Source: JASFRS01 sp050114795 (GTDB lineage Bacteria; Pseudomonadota; Alphaproteobacteria; Sphingomonadales; CAKZYD01). From it: a stretch of 15,329 nt of DNA. Of the stretch, positions 5,808 through 13,567 are shown piece after piece. The translations under genes were made by a program, and so were the position numbers. The notes beneath the pieces were generated by a model that had not been told where the DNA came from, did no database searches, and saw only the letters and a list, made by a program, of their open reading frames with translations. The DNA is taken from contig JASFRS010000051.1 in assembly GCA_050114795.1 (NCBI GenBank), positions 1 through 15,329 of the forward strand, given 5' to 3'. Every line of letters starts with the position of its first letter. Position 1 is the stretch's first letter.

Positions 5808-8234
5808 ATGTCGCGAAAGCGTAAAATCATAAAATGGGCTTTAACCACTTTTATAGTGGGTGGAATATTGTCCGTTATCTTTGGTACAATTGCTGTGCTG
5901 TGGGTGTTTTATGCCTATGGCCGGGATTTGCCGGATTACACGCAGCTTGCTAATTATGAGCCGGCGATTGTGTCCCATGTTCATGCGGGCGATGGTAGTT
6001 TGCTGACGGAATTCGCGACAGAAGAGCGCATTTTCGTACCTATCGAATACATGCCGGAATATTTGCGAAACGCATTTATTTCTGCTGAAGATAAAAAGTT
6101 TTACAGCCATATAGGACTGGATTTTTCAGGGATCGCGCGCGCTATACTGGTCAACATGAAGAATGCAGTCACGGGCCGCAGACTTGTGGGCGCATCGACG
6201 ATTACTCAACAGGTTGCGCGTAATTTTCTTCTTACAAATGATGTGAGTTGGGAACGTAAAATCCGGGAGCAAATCCTCGCTCTTAGGATTGAGCGTGCCT
6301 ATAGCAAAGACAAGATTCTAGAGCTTTATCTCAACGAAATTTACCTTGGCCTACGATCCTATGGTGTGGCTGCGGCATCCTTGAATTATTTCAATAAATC
6401 TCTGGATGAGTTAACGCTGGCAGAAGCGGCCTATCTTGCCGCTATTCCAAAAGGTCCCAGTAATTACCACCCGGTTCGCAATCACGACCGCGCTGTTGCA
6501 CGCCGCAATTGGGTGTTGGAACGCATGGTTATTAATGGCTATGCCTCCCGCGAGGAAGCGGAAGAGGCCAAGCAGGCACCATTGATTTCCAGTGAAGGCA
6601 GCGTTGGTCGCGTTTTCCGAGCCGATTATTTTCTTGAAGATGTTCGCCGTGAAGTCGTGGGGCTTTATGGTTCTCGCGCTTTGTATCAAGGCGGGCTGAC
6701 TGTCCGAACAACGCTTGAGCCACGTGCGCAAATTATTGCTGAAAAAGCTTTGCGTAATGGCCTCATTGCTTATGACCGTCGCCATGGCTGGCGTGGGCCA
6801 TTAACGCATGTGCTGTTAAATGCGGACTGGCGTGAGCTTTTAAAGAATTATGGCCAGACTTTTCCGATTTTGGAATGGCAGTCTGCCATCGTTCTTGAAG
6901 TCGATGATGAGAAGGCGCTTATTGGTCTTGAAGATGGTAGTCAGACTTATTTGACGCTGGAAGGTGTTGCATGGGCACGCGCTTGGCGTCCTGGTGAGCG
7001 CTTAGGGCCGGAAGTTAAAACAGTTAGCGAGGTGGTGAAAGCCGGTAATATTATCGCCGTCAGCATCGATACCAAAGGTCAGGTTGAATTGCAGCAGGTG
7101 CCGGAAATACAAGGTGCCCTTGTTGCAATGGACCCGCATACGGGGCGGGTATTCGCCATGGTTGGCGGATTTGATTTTGAGCGCAGCGAGTTTAATCGCG
7201 CAAGCCAAGCAAAACGCCAACCAGGTTCAGCATTTAAACCTTTTGTCTATACCGCCGCTTTGGAAGCGGGGTTGACACCTTCCAGCTTGGTATTGGATGC
7301 CCGCTTTGCCCTGGATCAGGGGCAAGGGCAAGGGATTTGGAAGCCAAGAAATTCATCCAATAAATTCTATGGCCCATCTACTTTGCGATTGGGCCTTGAA
7401 CTCTCGCGCAATTTGATGACAGTGCGACTGGCTCAGGCCATTGGGATGGATCGCGTCAGTGATATTGCCGCACGCTTTGATATTGCTGAAGATTTACAGC
7501 CTACATTAGCCATGTCGCTGGGCGCAGCTGAGGTCAGCCCCTTGGATATGACTGCGGCTTATGGCGTCTTGGTAAATGGTGGGAAAGATATCACGCCGAC
7601 ATTGATTGACCGGATTCAAGACCGTTATGGCAAAACCATTTTCAAACATGACCAGCGTAGCTGTGAAGCCTGTTTTGCGGAAAACTGGGAAGGTCAAGCC
7701 CCACCAACATTACCTGATGCACGCCGTCGGGTGATTGATGAGCGTACTGCTTATCAGATAGTCCACATGTTGGAGGGCGTGGTGCAGCGTGGAACTGGTC
7801 GGCGCATTCGTTCACTGGGGCGCTCCTTAGCGGGTAAGACGGGCACTACAAATGATGAGAAAGACGCCTGGTTCATTGGTTTTTCACCTGACCTTGTTGT
7901 CGGCGTATTTACTGGATTTGATGAGCCGCGCTCGCTTGGACGCGGGGAAGAAGGTTCAAGCGCGGCGGCACCAATCTTCAAAGAATTCATGGGCGAATAT
8001 CTGAAGGGGAGCAAAGATGTTCCCTTCCGTATTCCTTCAGGTATTCGGATGGTTCGGGTGAATGCGAAAACCGGTGCGCCACCAGATGTGAATGACCCAC
8101 CGGCTCCAATTATATTGGAAGCCTTCATTCCTGGCACAGAACCGAAACCAGGCGAGCGAAGAATGGTTGACGGCAGCGATACCTTAGTGCAAACCGATGG
8201 CGACCTGCGGAATGAAGCAGGGGGAATTTACTAA
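5808..8234 (+). CDS. mrcA: Penicillin-binding protein 1A (class A, transglycosylase/transpeptidase)
   Basis: This inner-membrane enzyme polymerises glycan strands and crosslinks them in the periplasm. It has 808 aa. A short cytoplasmic N-terminus is followed by one transmembrane helix at about residues 11-35. The GT51 domain carries the catalytic Glu94 in EDKKFYSHIGLD and the GASTITQQVARN motif. An intermediate OB-like segment lies at about 310-430. The transpeptidase domain shows all three penicillin-binding motifs: the SAFK box with catalytic Ser474 and Lys477, SRN at 533-535, and KTG at 677-679. Length and motif order are normal for proteobacterial PBP1A. GAGGT at 5792-5796 is the likely ribosome binding site. 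The gene lies between a cell-wall amidase and prfB (14-base gap), consistent with an operon. Confidence 0.96.
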   Translation: MSRKRKIIKWALTTFIVGGILSVIFGTIAVLWVFYAYGRDLPDYTQLANYEPAIVSHVHAGDGSLLTEFATEERIFVPIEYMPEYLRNAFISAEDKKFYSHIGLDFSGIARAILVNMKNAVTGRRLVGASTITQQVARNFLLTNDVSWERKIREQILALRIERAYSKDKILELYLNEIYLGLRSYGVAAASLNYFNKSLDELTLAEAAYLAAIPKGPSNYHPVRNHDRAVARRNWVLERMVINGYASREEAEEAKQAPLISSEGSVGRVFRADYFLEDVRREVVGLYGSRALYQGGLTVRTTLEPRAQIIAEKALRNGLIAYDRRHGWRGPLTHVLLNADWRELLKNYGQTFPILEWQSAIVLEVDDEKALIGLEDGSQTYLTLEGVAWARAWRPGERLGPEVKTVSEVVKAGNIIAVSIDTKGQVELQQVPEIQGALVAMDPHTGRVFAMVGGFDFERSEFNRASQAKRQPGSAFKPFVYTAALEAGLTPSSLVLDARFALDQGQGQGIWKPRNSSNKFYGPSTLRLGLELSRNLMTVRLAQAIGMDRVSDIAARFDIAEDLQPTLAMSLGAAEVSPLDMTAAYGVLVNGGKDITPTLIDRIQDRYGKTIFKHDQRSCEACFAENWEGQAPPTLPDARRRVIDERTAYQIVHMLEGVVQRGTGRRIRSLGRSLAGKTGTTNDEKDAWFIGFSPDLVVGVFTGFDEPRSLGRGEEGSSAAAPIFKEFMGEYLKGSKDVPFRIPSGIRMVRVNAKTGAPPDVNDPPAPIILEAFIPGTEPKPGERRMVDGSDTLVQTDGDLRNEAGGIY

Positions 8235-8248
8235 AGGTTTGCAACACC

Positions 8249-9377
8249 ATGCGTGCTGAAATTGAGAATCAAATCGACGAAATCAAGCGGTCCTTGGCAC
8301 TGCTGAGGAGGTATCTTTGACTGGGATGCCGCTGTTGACCGTTTAGAAGAATTAAACGCCCTTATTGAAGATCCGACATTGTGGGACGACCCGGCAAAGG
8401 CGCAAAGCCTTATGCGGGAAAGAACGCGCCTATCTGAAAGCATCGAAGGCTGGCAAAACATCAATCAGGAACTGATTGATACGCAGGAGCTGGCAGAGCT
8501 TGCAGAAGCTGAGGATGATGAGGTCTTACTGGACGATGTTGAGAGAACGCTAAAAACTTTAGCTAAATCTTCAAAAGCCAAGGAAATGACGGCACTGCTC
8601 TCAGGTGAGGCTGATGCCAATAATGCCTTTATCGAAATTCATTCAGGCGCTGGTGGTACTGAAAGTCAGGACTGGGCCGATATGCTCTTCCGCATGTACA
8701 TGCGTTGGGCAGACCAGCATGGGTTTTCGACTGAGACGGTTGAATATAGCGCTGGTGAAGAAGCTGGCATTAAATCAGCGACGATTTTGGTGAAAGGCGA
8801 GAATGCCTATGGCTGGGCGAAGACAGAGTCTGGGGTACATCGCCTTGTGCGTATTTCTCCCTATGACTCCAATGCGCGCCGTCATACGTCGTTTTCCAGC
8901 GTCTGGGTCTATCCGGAAATTGATGACAATATTGAAGTTGATGTGCAGGAAAAAGACCTGCGGATTGATACCTATCGGGCGTCAGGTGCCGGTGGGCAGC
9001 ATGTGAATAGAACGGACAGTGCTGTTCGTATCACGCATGAACCCACGGGTATTGTCGTTCAATGCCAAAATGACCGTTCGCAGCATAAAAACCGGGCAAC
9101 AGCTATGAAGATGCTGAAAGCACGGCTTTATGAGCTTGAGCTTCAAAAGCGCGAAGAAGCCGCGGCGGAGACCAATGCGTCCAAGACTGAAATTGGCTGG
9201 GGGCATCAAATTCGGTCTTATGTGCTTCAGCCCTATCAGATGGTGAAGGATTTGCGCACTGGCGTTCAGTCCGGTCAACCTGATGTGGTCTTAAATGGCG
9301 ATCTGGATGAGTTCATGGCTGCGGCCTTAGCTGCTCGCATCACCGGTGAAACGGTTGAGGTTGAAGACGTCGAATAA
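8249..9377 (+). CDS. prfB: Peptide chain release factor 2 (RF2), with programmed +1 frameshift
   Basis: RF2 releases nascent peptides at UGA and UAA codons. The gene is in two frames. ATG 8249 opens 23 codons ending ...RRYL, followed by an in-frame TGA at 8318. A +1 slip at CTT (8315-8317) skips T8318 and continues with GAC at 8319, giving about 375 aa in total. After the shift the protein reads DWDAAVDRLEELNALIEDP, a normal RF2 N-terminal domain. The catalytic GGQ lies at residues 248-250 in SGAGGQHVNRTDSAVRITH. The codon-recognition tripeptide is SPY (203-205), where E. coli has SPF; as I recall, SPY is usual in alphaproteobacteria. The gene starts 14 bases after the PBP1A stop, with AAAGG overlapping that stop as a likely ribosome binding site. 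A caller ignoring the shift would wrongly start at TTG 8379. Confidence 0.96.
8306..8321 (+). promoter_or_regulatory. prfB: prfB programmed +1 frameshift signal
   Basis: The site reads AGGAGG (8306-8311), TAT, slippery CTT (8315-8317), stop TGA (8318-8320), then C. The internal Shine-Dalgarno-like AGGAGG, its 3-base spacing to CTT, and the poor UGA-C termination context match the known autoregulatory element, in which low RF2 favours frameshifting. E. coli has AGGGGG at the same place. Confidence 0.95.
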
Positions 9378-9380
9378 GAA

Positions 9381-9404
9381 GGTGCGAAGCTTAAGCTTCG
9401 CACC
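9381..9404. terminator. Bidirectional terminator-like palindrome between convergent genes
   Basis: GGTGCGAAGC-TTAA-GCTTCGCACC is a perfect 10-bp stem with a 4-base loop, and as a whole a 24-base palindrome. It lies 3 bases after the prfB stop and 9 bases after the end of the convergent hydrolase-OsmC gene. The downstream tracts are only moderately T-rich on both sides (CTTCAACTCTT on plus, TTCTTATTC on minus), so it could terminate both transcripts, imperfectly. Confidence 0.65.
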
Positions 9405-9413
9405 CTTCAACTC

Positions 9414-10643
9414 TTAATCCGATAATTTGGAGCGGATTTTGATCTCATGAGTCAGGGTCTTGTGAACAGGGCATTTGTCTGCAATTTGCAGCAGTTTCTG
9501 CCTTGTTGCCTCGTCAAAACTTCCTTTAACCTCAATTTCCTTTTCAATCAGATCCACTTGGCCGTTTTTAGTCTCACAATCCGCACAATCCTCCGCGTGA
9601 ATTCGGCTATGACTTAATTTGACAGCGACTTGCTCCAAATCGATTTTTTTGTGTTCTGCATAAATGCGTAGCGTCATGGACGTGCAGGCACCAAGCGCTG
9701 ATAACAGCAAATCATAGGGTGAGGGGCCGCGATTATTACCACCATAGCTTTCCGGTTCATCCGCAATGAGATTATGACCGCTTGTTTCTATGGTTTGCGT
9801 AAATTTCCCATCGCCACGTTCAATCACGATGGTGTCGTTGTTGCCCGCCTTCAAACGCGTTTTAGGTCGTGGGTGTTGGTCCAAGCCAAGATAACGGGTC
9901 GCCCAACTTGCTATAACATCAGCGGTATACTCGGCATCCCGTGGCTTGGAAAGCAGGTGGTCCGCATCGTCTAAAGTTACAAAGCTTTTCGGGTGTTTGG
10001 CGGCGGCAAAGATACGCGATGCATTTTCAATTCCAACGGTATTGTCCATGGGCGCGTGTAAAATCAGAAGGGCGCGCTTTAAATTAACGACATCTTCTTC
10101 AATACTGGCTGAGCGCACATCGTCCAGAAATTGTTTTTGAATTTTAAACGGACGCCCGGCAAGCAGAACTTCCGCCTCTCCATCCTGTTCAATAATAGAT
10201 ATCTTTTCACCGAAATTATGACTTACATGGCCAGGGTCGTAAGGCGCGCCGATCGTGACAACGGCTTTAATTTCTGGAATTTCATGTGTGGCTTTTAAAA
10301 CAGCCGCCCCGCCCAGGCTGTGACCAATGATAAGGGATGGGGCCTCATAATTCTCTCGCAACCAATCCGCTGCGTGAACGAGGTCTTCCACATTGGACGT
10401 GAAATTGGTGTTTGCAAATTCACCATCACTGGCTCCAAGGCCGGTAAAATCAAACCGTAGAACAGCGATACCTTTATCAGCTAAGCGGCCGGCTATTTTC
10501 CCAGCCGCCAATATATCTTTGGTGCAAGTGAAGCAATGGGCAAACAGGGCATAGGCTTTAATTTCACCAAAAGGCCGGTCAAGGCGCGCGGCGAGGCGAC
10601 CTTGATGTCCGTTGAATTCGATACGTTCGGATTTTACAGCCAT
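9414..10643 (-). CDS. Fused alpha/beta hydrolase - OsmC family protein
   Basis: This is a 409-aa two-domain protein, presumably cytosolic, with no signal peptide. Residues 1 to about 255 form an alpha/beta hydrolase with a visible triad: Ser109 in IIGHSLGG, Asp200 in APMDNTV, and His229 in DDADHL. Residues from about 265 to 409 form an OsmC/Ohr-type domain with the two redox cysteines Cys320 (SALGACTSM) and Cys391 (DKCPVH), plus a DCADC pair at 353/356 that I recall as common in this subfamily. OsmC proteins reduce organic hydroperoxides. The hydrolase substrate is unknown; an acyl or lipid ester is a guess. AGGAAAGG lies 7 bases before ATG 10643. The gene is divergent from the racemase gene and convergent with prfB. 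The same fusion is known in other bacteria. Confidence 0.93.
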   Translation of the reverse strand: MAVKSERIEFNGHQGRLAARLDRPFGEIKAYALFAHCFTCTKDILAAGKIAGRLADKGIAVLRFDFTGLGASDGEFANTNFTSNVEDLVHAADWLRENYEAPSLIIGHSLGGAAVLKATHEIPEIKAVVTIGAPYDPGHVSHNFGEKISIIEQDGEAEVLLAGRPFKIQKQFLDDVRSASIEEDVVNLKRALLILHAPMDNTVGIENASRIFAAAKHPKSFVTLDDADHLLSKPRDAEYTADVIASWATRYLGLDQHPRPKTRLKAGNNDTIVIERGDGKFTQTIETSGHNLIADEPESYGGNNRGPSPYDLLLSALGACTSMTLRIYAEHKKIDLEQVAVKLSHSRIHAEDCADCETKNGQVDLIEKEIEVKGSFDEATRQKLLQIADKCPVHKTLTHEIKIRSKLSD

Positions 10644-10688
10644 GATGTGCCTTTCCTATTTGACCTGAGCTTTGAGAGCGAACACAGT

Positions 10689-10718
10689 GTTATATAAGTC
10701 ATGAATAAAATTTGTCAG
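10689..10718 (-). promoter_or_regulatory. Putative promoter of the hydrolase-OsmC gene
   Basis: On the minus strand CTGACA (10718-10713; 5 of 6 to TTGACA) and TATAAC (10694-10689; 5 of 6 to TATAAT) are 18 bases apart. The predicted start near 10682 leaves a leader of about 40 bases. The -35 box overlaps the Shine-Dalgarno of the divergent racemase gene, so the two genes share a very compact control region. Confidence 0.4.
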
Positions 10719-10726
10719 GGTGTTTT

Positions 10727-11890
10727 ATGGGTCCTTTAAGTGGTTTTCGTATCATTGAAATTGCTGGCATCGGGCCAGGGCCATTTTGCGCGATGATGTT
10801 AGCCGACCAGGGTGCGGAGGTTATTCGCGTTGACCGGGCAAAAGGTGGCTTGGGTGGTGTGCCTGGTAACCCCAAAAAAGATATCTTAAACCGTGGGCGA
10901 AAATCTATCGCAGTAGATTTGAAATCGCCTGAGGGTGTGGAGTTGGTCTTAAAGCTCATCGAATCCGCAGATGGCCTGGTTGAGGGGTTTCGCCCTGGCG
11001 TGATGGAGCGTTTGGGGCTTGGCCCCGAAGTGTGCCTGAAGCGAAACCCCAAGCTTGTCTATGGCCGCATGACCGGTTGGGGCCAGGATGGGCCATGGGC
11101 CTCTATGGCTGGCCATGACATTGATTATATCGCCTTGAGCGGTGCACTGCACAGTTTCGGTCGGGCAGGGGACAAACCTGTCCCGCCTATTAATCTGGTC
11201 GGTGACTTTGGCGGCGGCGGTATGTTCATGGCTTATGGCATGCTATGTGGCTTATTAAGTGTCTCGCGAGGTGGGGAAGGACAAATCGTTGATGCTGCCA
11301 TGGTTGATGGTTCTGCCGTTCTTATGACCATGATGTATGCGTTAAAAGCCATGGGTGTCTGGCGCGATAAACGTGGAACTAATTTGCTGGATACGGGGGC
11401 GCATTTCTACGAAGTTTATGAAACCCGGGACGCCAAACATCTGGCGATCGGTGCGATTGAGCCGCAATTCTATCAGGTGCTGATGAAAAAGACTGGACTG
11501 ATAGGGGATGCGGATTTTCAAAATTATATGAATCCCAAGGCTTGGCCTGTTTTGAAAACGCGACTGGCCGAAGTTATCAGACAAAAAAATCGTTCCGAAT
11601 GGGAAGAGATTTTTGCAGGAACTGATGGCTGTGTGGCACCTGTATTGTCCATGGAAGAAGCGCCTGAACATCCGCATAATAAAGCACGGAACACATTTGT
11701 TGAAATTGATGGTGTTGTACAGCCTGCGCCAGCCCCGCGTTTTTCGAAAACGCCTAATGATGTACCAGAGCCACCTTCACAACCCGGAGAAAATAGTGTG
11801 GAAATTTTGAAATCCTGGGGATTTGAGGATAAAGACATCCAACATATGATTAATATGGGAACTGTGGTTCAAAACGGGGAAGGTGGATAA
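10727..11890 (+). CDS. Alpha-methylacyl-CoA racemase (CaiB/BaiF family)
   Basis: This enzyme epimerises 2-methyl-branched acyl-CoA thioesters so that they can enter beta-oxidation. It has 387 aa from ATG 10727, preceded by CAGGG at 10716-10720; an upstream TTG at 10712 would run through that site. The match to AMACR/MCR is strong along the whole length, not just to the CaiB superfamily. The acid/base residues equivalent to M. tuberculosis MCR His126, Asp156 and Glu241 are His130 (AGHDIDY), Asp160 (LVGDFGGGG) and Glu245 (IGAIEPQFY). RGTNLLDTGAHFY and AGTDGCVAPVL are further AMACR-like blocks. The stop codon overlaps the start of the next gene by one base. Substrate specificity cannot be read from the sequence. 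Confidence 0.92.
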   Translation: MGPLSGFRIIEIAGIGPGPFCAMMLADQGAEVIRVDRAKGGLGGVPGNPKKDILNRGRKSIAVDLKSPEGVELVLKLIESADGLVEGFRPGVMERLGLGPEVCLKRNPKLVYGRMTGWGQDGPWASMAGHDIDYIALSGALHSFGRAGDKPVPPINLVGDFGGGGMFMAYGMLCGLLSVSRGGEGQIVDAAMVDGSAVLMTMMYALKAMGVWRDKRGTNLLDTGAHFYEVYETRDAKHLAIGAIEPQFYQVLMKKTGLIGDADFQNYMNPKAWPVLKTRLAEVIRQKNRSEWEEIFAGTDGCVAPVLSMEEAPEHPHNKARNTFVEIDGVVQPAPAPRFSKTPNDVPEPPSQPGENSVEILKSWGFEDKDIQHMINMGTVVQNGEGG

Positions 11891-13239
11891 TGACCCATCC
11901 GGCGAAATTTATTGTTCTAGGTTTTGCGCTTTTAGCACTTGGCGCCTGTGCGACTGAAAACAGGCTTGAAGAGCTGCCTCCGGCCAATCAAAAGCAAACG
12001 CAGGAAGATCCGGCGGCTTTGATACGCTTGGGCGACCGGATGCGTTTGGCTGGTAATTATGGCGCGGCGGCAAATTTCTATAACCGTGTTCTGACGCAGC
12101 AACCCAATAATATCGAAGTGCTAAATCATTTAGGTGATATGGCGTGGCAAAACCGCGTCTGGCAGGAGGCTGCGGGATATTATGGACAAGTCCTTTCCAT
12201 AGACCCTGAGAATGCATCGGCGTTGGCGGGGCGCGCACGAATTCTTATCGCGCAGGGTGATAGTTTTGGCGCCTTGGATCTCATTAACAGGCTTGAAAGC
12301 AGTGGTGGGGCCTCACTAGAGAGCCTTTATACGCGGGCAATTGCCAATGATATGTTAGGGCGGCAACAGACGGCCCAAATTCTTTATCGTGAAGCGTTGG
12401 CGGAAGAGCCGTCAGATCCACGATTAAACAACAGCCTAGCGCTTTCTTTGGCTATTTCTGAAGATTATGGAGGGGCTTTGCGTGTGTTAAGGCAAATGTC
12501 GGATGCCAGCCCGAACTCGGAAGAAGTCAGACAAAGCTTAGCTTTGGTTTATGCTCTTTCCGGTCAAGTTGATACTGCTGTGGAATTGGCGGATAGAATT
12601 TCACCAGGGCAAAACCTGCGCGTTTTCTTTTCAAGACTAACGGGTCTGACCCCGGCGCAGAAGGCGGAAGCCGTCTATTTCCGTCGTCTCCCAACTTTAC
12701 AGCAGCAGATGGCGCAAGCATCCGCTGTGGAAGCGGAGAAAGAAGAAGTCCCAGTCCTTATGCCGAAGCAGCCGAAAGTGGTGTCAGTGCCTCCTGAAAT
12801 GCTGGAAGAAGAGGCAGAACCAAGTGTTGAAGAATCCGTTGCAGCCGCACAGCCGGAGCCAATTATGGAAGAAGCTGAGGTTCAAGAGGACTTACCTCAG
12901 GCAGAGGAACCCGCTTATCAGGAGGATTTGGCTCAGCCGGATATCATTGAAACAGGAGGATATTTTGTGCAGCTTGGTTCATTCCGCCGTGTTGAAGCCA
13001 TTCATCTTGCTTGGGCACAGGTGAAGGCGAAAAGTAACTTTGCTGGACAAAATCACCTTCCGCGCGTGCAGACAATAGAAACAGAGGACCGCGGCACATT
13101 CCTAAGAGTTGTCTTAGGCCCCTTTGAAGAAAAATTTGATGCGGAAACAAATTGCGACGCATTAAAACAGGATGATGTCGAATGCCTTGTTGTCTTTAAT
13201 AGGCTTCCCGCGAGAACCCTGGCTAATTTGCAGGACTAA
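11890..13239 (+). CDS. Lipoprotein with TPR repeats and C-terminal SPOR domain
   Basis: This is a 449-aa predicted lipoprotein. The lipobox LGAC places the lipidated cysteine at residue 20, in MTHPAKFIVLGFALLALGAC. Residues from about 38 to 255 are helical tetratricopeptide repeats (for example NYGAAANFYNRVLTQQPNNIEVLNHLGDMA), resembling TadD-like or other envelope scaffold proteins. Residues from about 275 to 350 are an acidic, Pro/Glu/Ala-rich linker that could span the periplasm. Residues from about 356 to 440 form a SPOR domain starting GGYFVQLGSF, a fold known to bind denuded glycan strands at the division septum. The gene overlaps the racemase stop by one base (TAATG), with GGAAGGTGG upstream, so translation is probably coupled. 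The exact role is unknown; an envelope or division scaffold is inferred from domains. Confidence 0.88.
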   Translation: MTHPAKFIVLGFALLALGACATENRLEELPPANQKQTQEDPAALIRLGDRMRLAGNYGAAANFYNRVLTQQPNNIEVLNHLGDMAWQNRVWQEAAGYYGQVLSIDPENASALAGRARILIAQGDSFGALDLINRLESSGGASLESLYTRAIANDMLGRQQTAQILYREALAEEPSDPRLNNSLALSLAISEDYGGALRVLRQMSDASPNSEEVRQSLALVYALSGQVDTAVELADRISPGQNLRVFFSRLTGLTPAQKAEAVYFRRLPTLQQQMAQASAVEAEKEEVPVLMPKQPKVVSVPPEMLEEEAEPSVEESVAAAQPEPIMEEAEVQEDLPQAEEPAYQEDLAQPDIIETGGYFVQLGSFRRVEAIHLAWAQVKAKSNFAGQNHLPRVQTIETEDRGTFLRVVLGPFEEKFDAETNCDALKQDDVECLVVFNRLPARTLANLQD

Positions 13240-13240
13240 T

Positions 13241-13567
13241 TTATTCCGCGCAGTCGGCGCATAAAGGTGTAGCGGGATCGATGTGAAGGCGGGCAGCCGC
13301 GATTTCATCGCCGCATTTCAGACAATAACCATATTCGCCTTCGTCTAAGCGTTTAAGCGCGGCGGTAATCCGCTTTAAGCTGTTTTGCCGCCGCGCTTCA
13401 ATGGCGTTATCCATGGCTTGTTGTTGAATGGCATCCATACGAGAGAGACGCCCGACCTTTGTTTGGTCGAGCTCAACCGCTTTCCGGCTTTCTTCGGCGC
13501 TGGAACTTGTTCCTTCCAGGTCCGCTTTAGCCTTTAGAAGAAGATCTCTAATCTCGCCTTCGCTCAT
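13241..13567 (-). CDS. DksA/TraR-family C4 zinc-finger protein
   Basis: This is a 108-aa protein, shorter than E. coli DksA (151 aa). Residues from about 1 to 75 are predicted coiled coil, containing the VGRLSRMDA segment at the probable tip, in place of the DxxDxA of E. coli DksA. The C-terminal zinc finger has Cys82, Cys85, Cys103 and Cys106 (GYCLKCGDEIAAARLH and PLCADCAE). Family members bind the RNA polymerase secondary channel and modulate initiation with ppGpp. Whether this short form does so is inference. Its ATG overlaps the isovaleryl-CoA dehydrogenase stop as ATGA, so it is the last gene of the leucine-degradation run. It ends one base from the convergent lipoprotein gene. Confidence 0.9.
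   Translation of the reverse strand: MSEGEIRDLLLKAKADLEGTSSSAEESRKAVELDQTKVGRLSRMDAIQQQAMDNAIEARRQNSLKRITAALKRLDEGEYGYCLKCGDEIAAARLHIDPATPLCADCAE

Noticed and set aside
8249..8320. In-frame TGA early in prfB, as evidence of a pseudogene or sequencing error
   Set aside because: The surrounding AGGAGG-TAT-CTT-TGA-C is the classical recoding signal, and the +1 frame continues as intact RF2.
10712..10726. TTG start five codons upstream for the racemase
   Set aside because: The added residues would be translated from the CAGGG ribosome site of ATG 10727, and homologues begin at the G-P-L-x-G-x-R-I-I-E segment.
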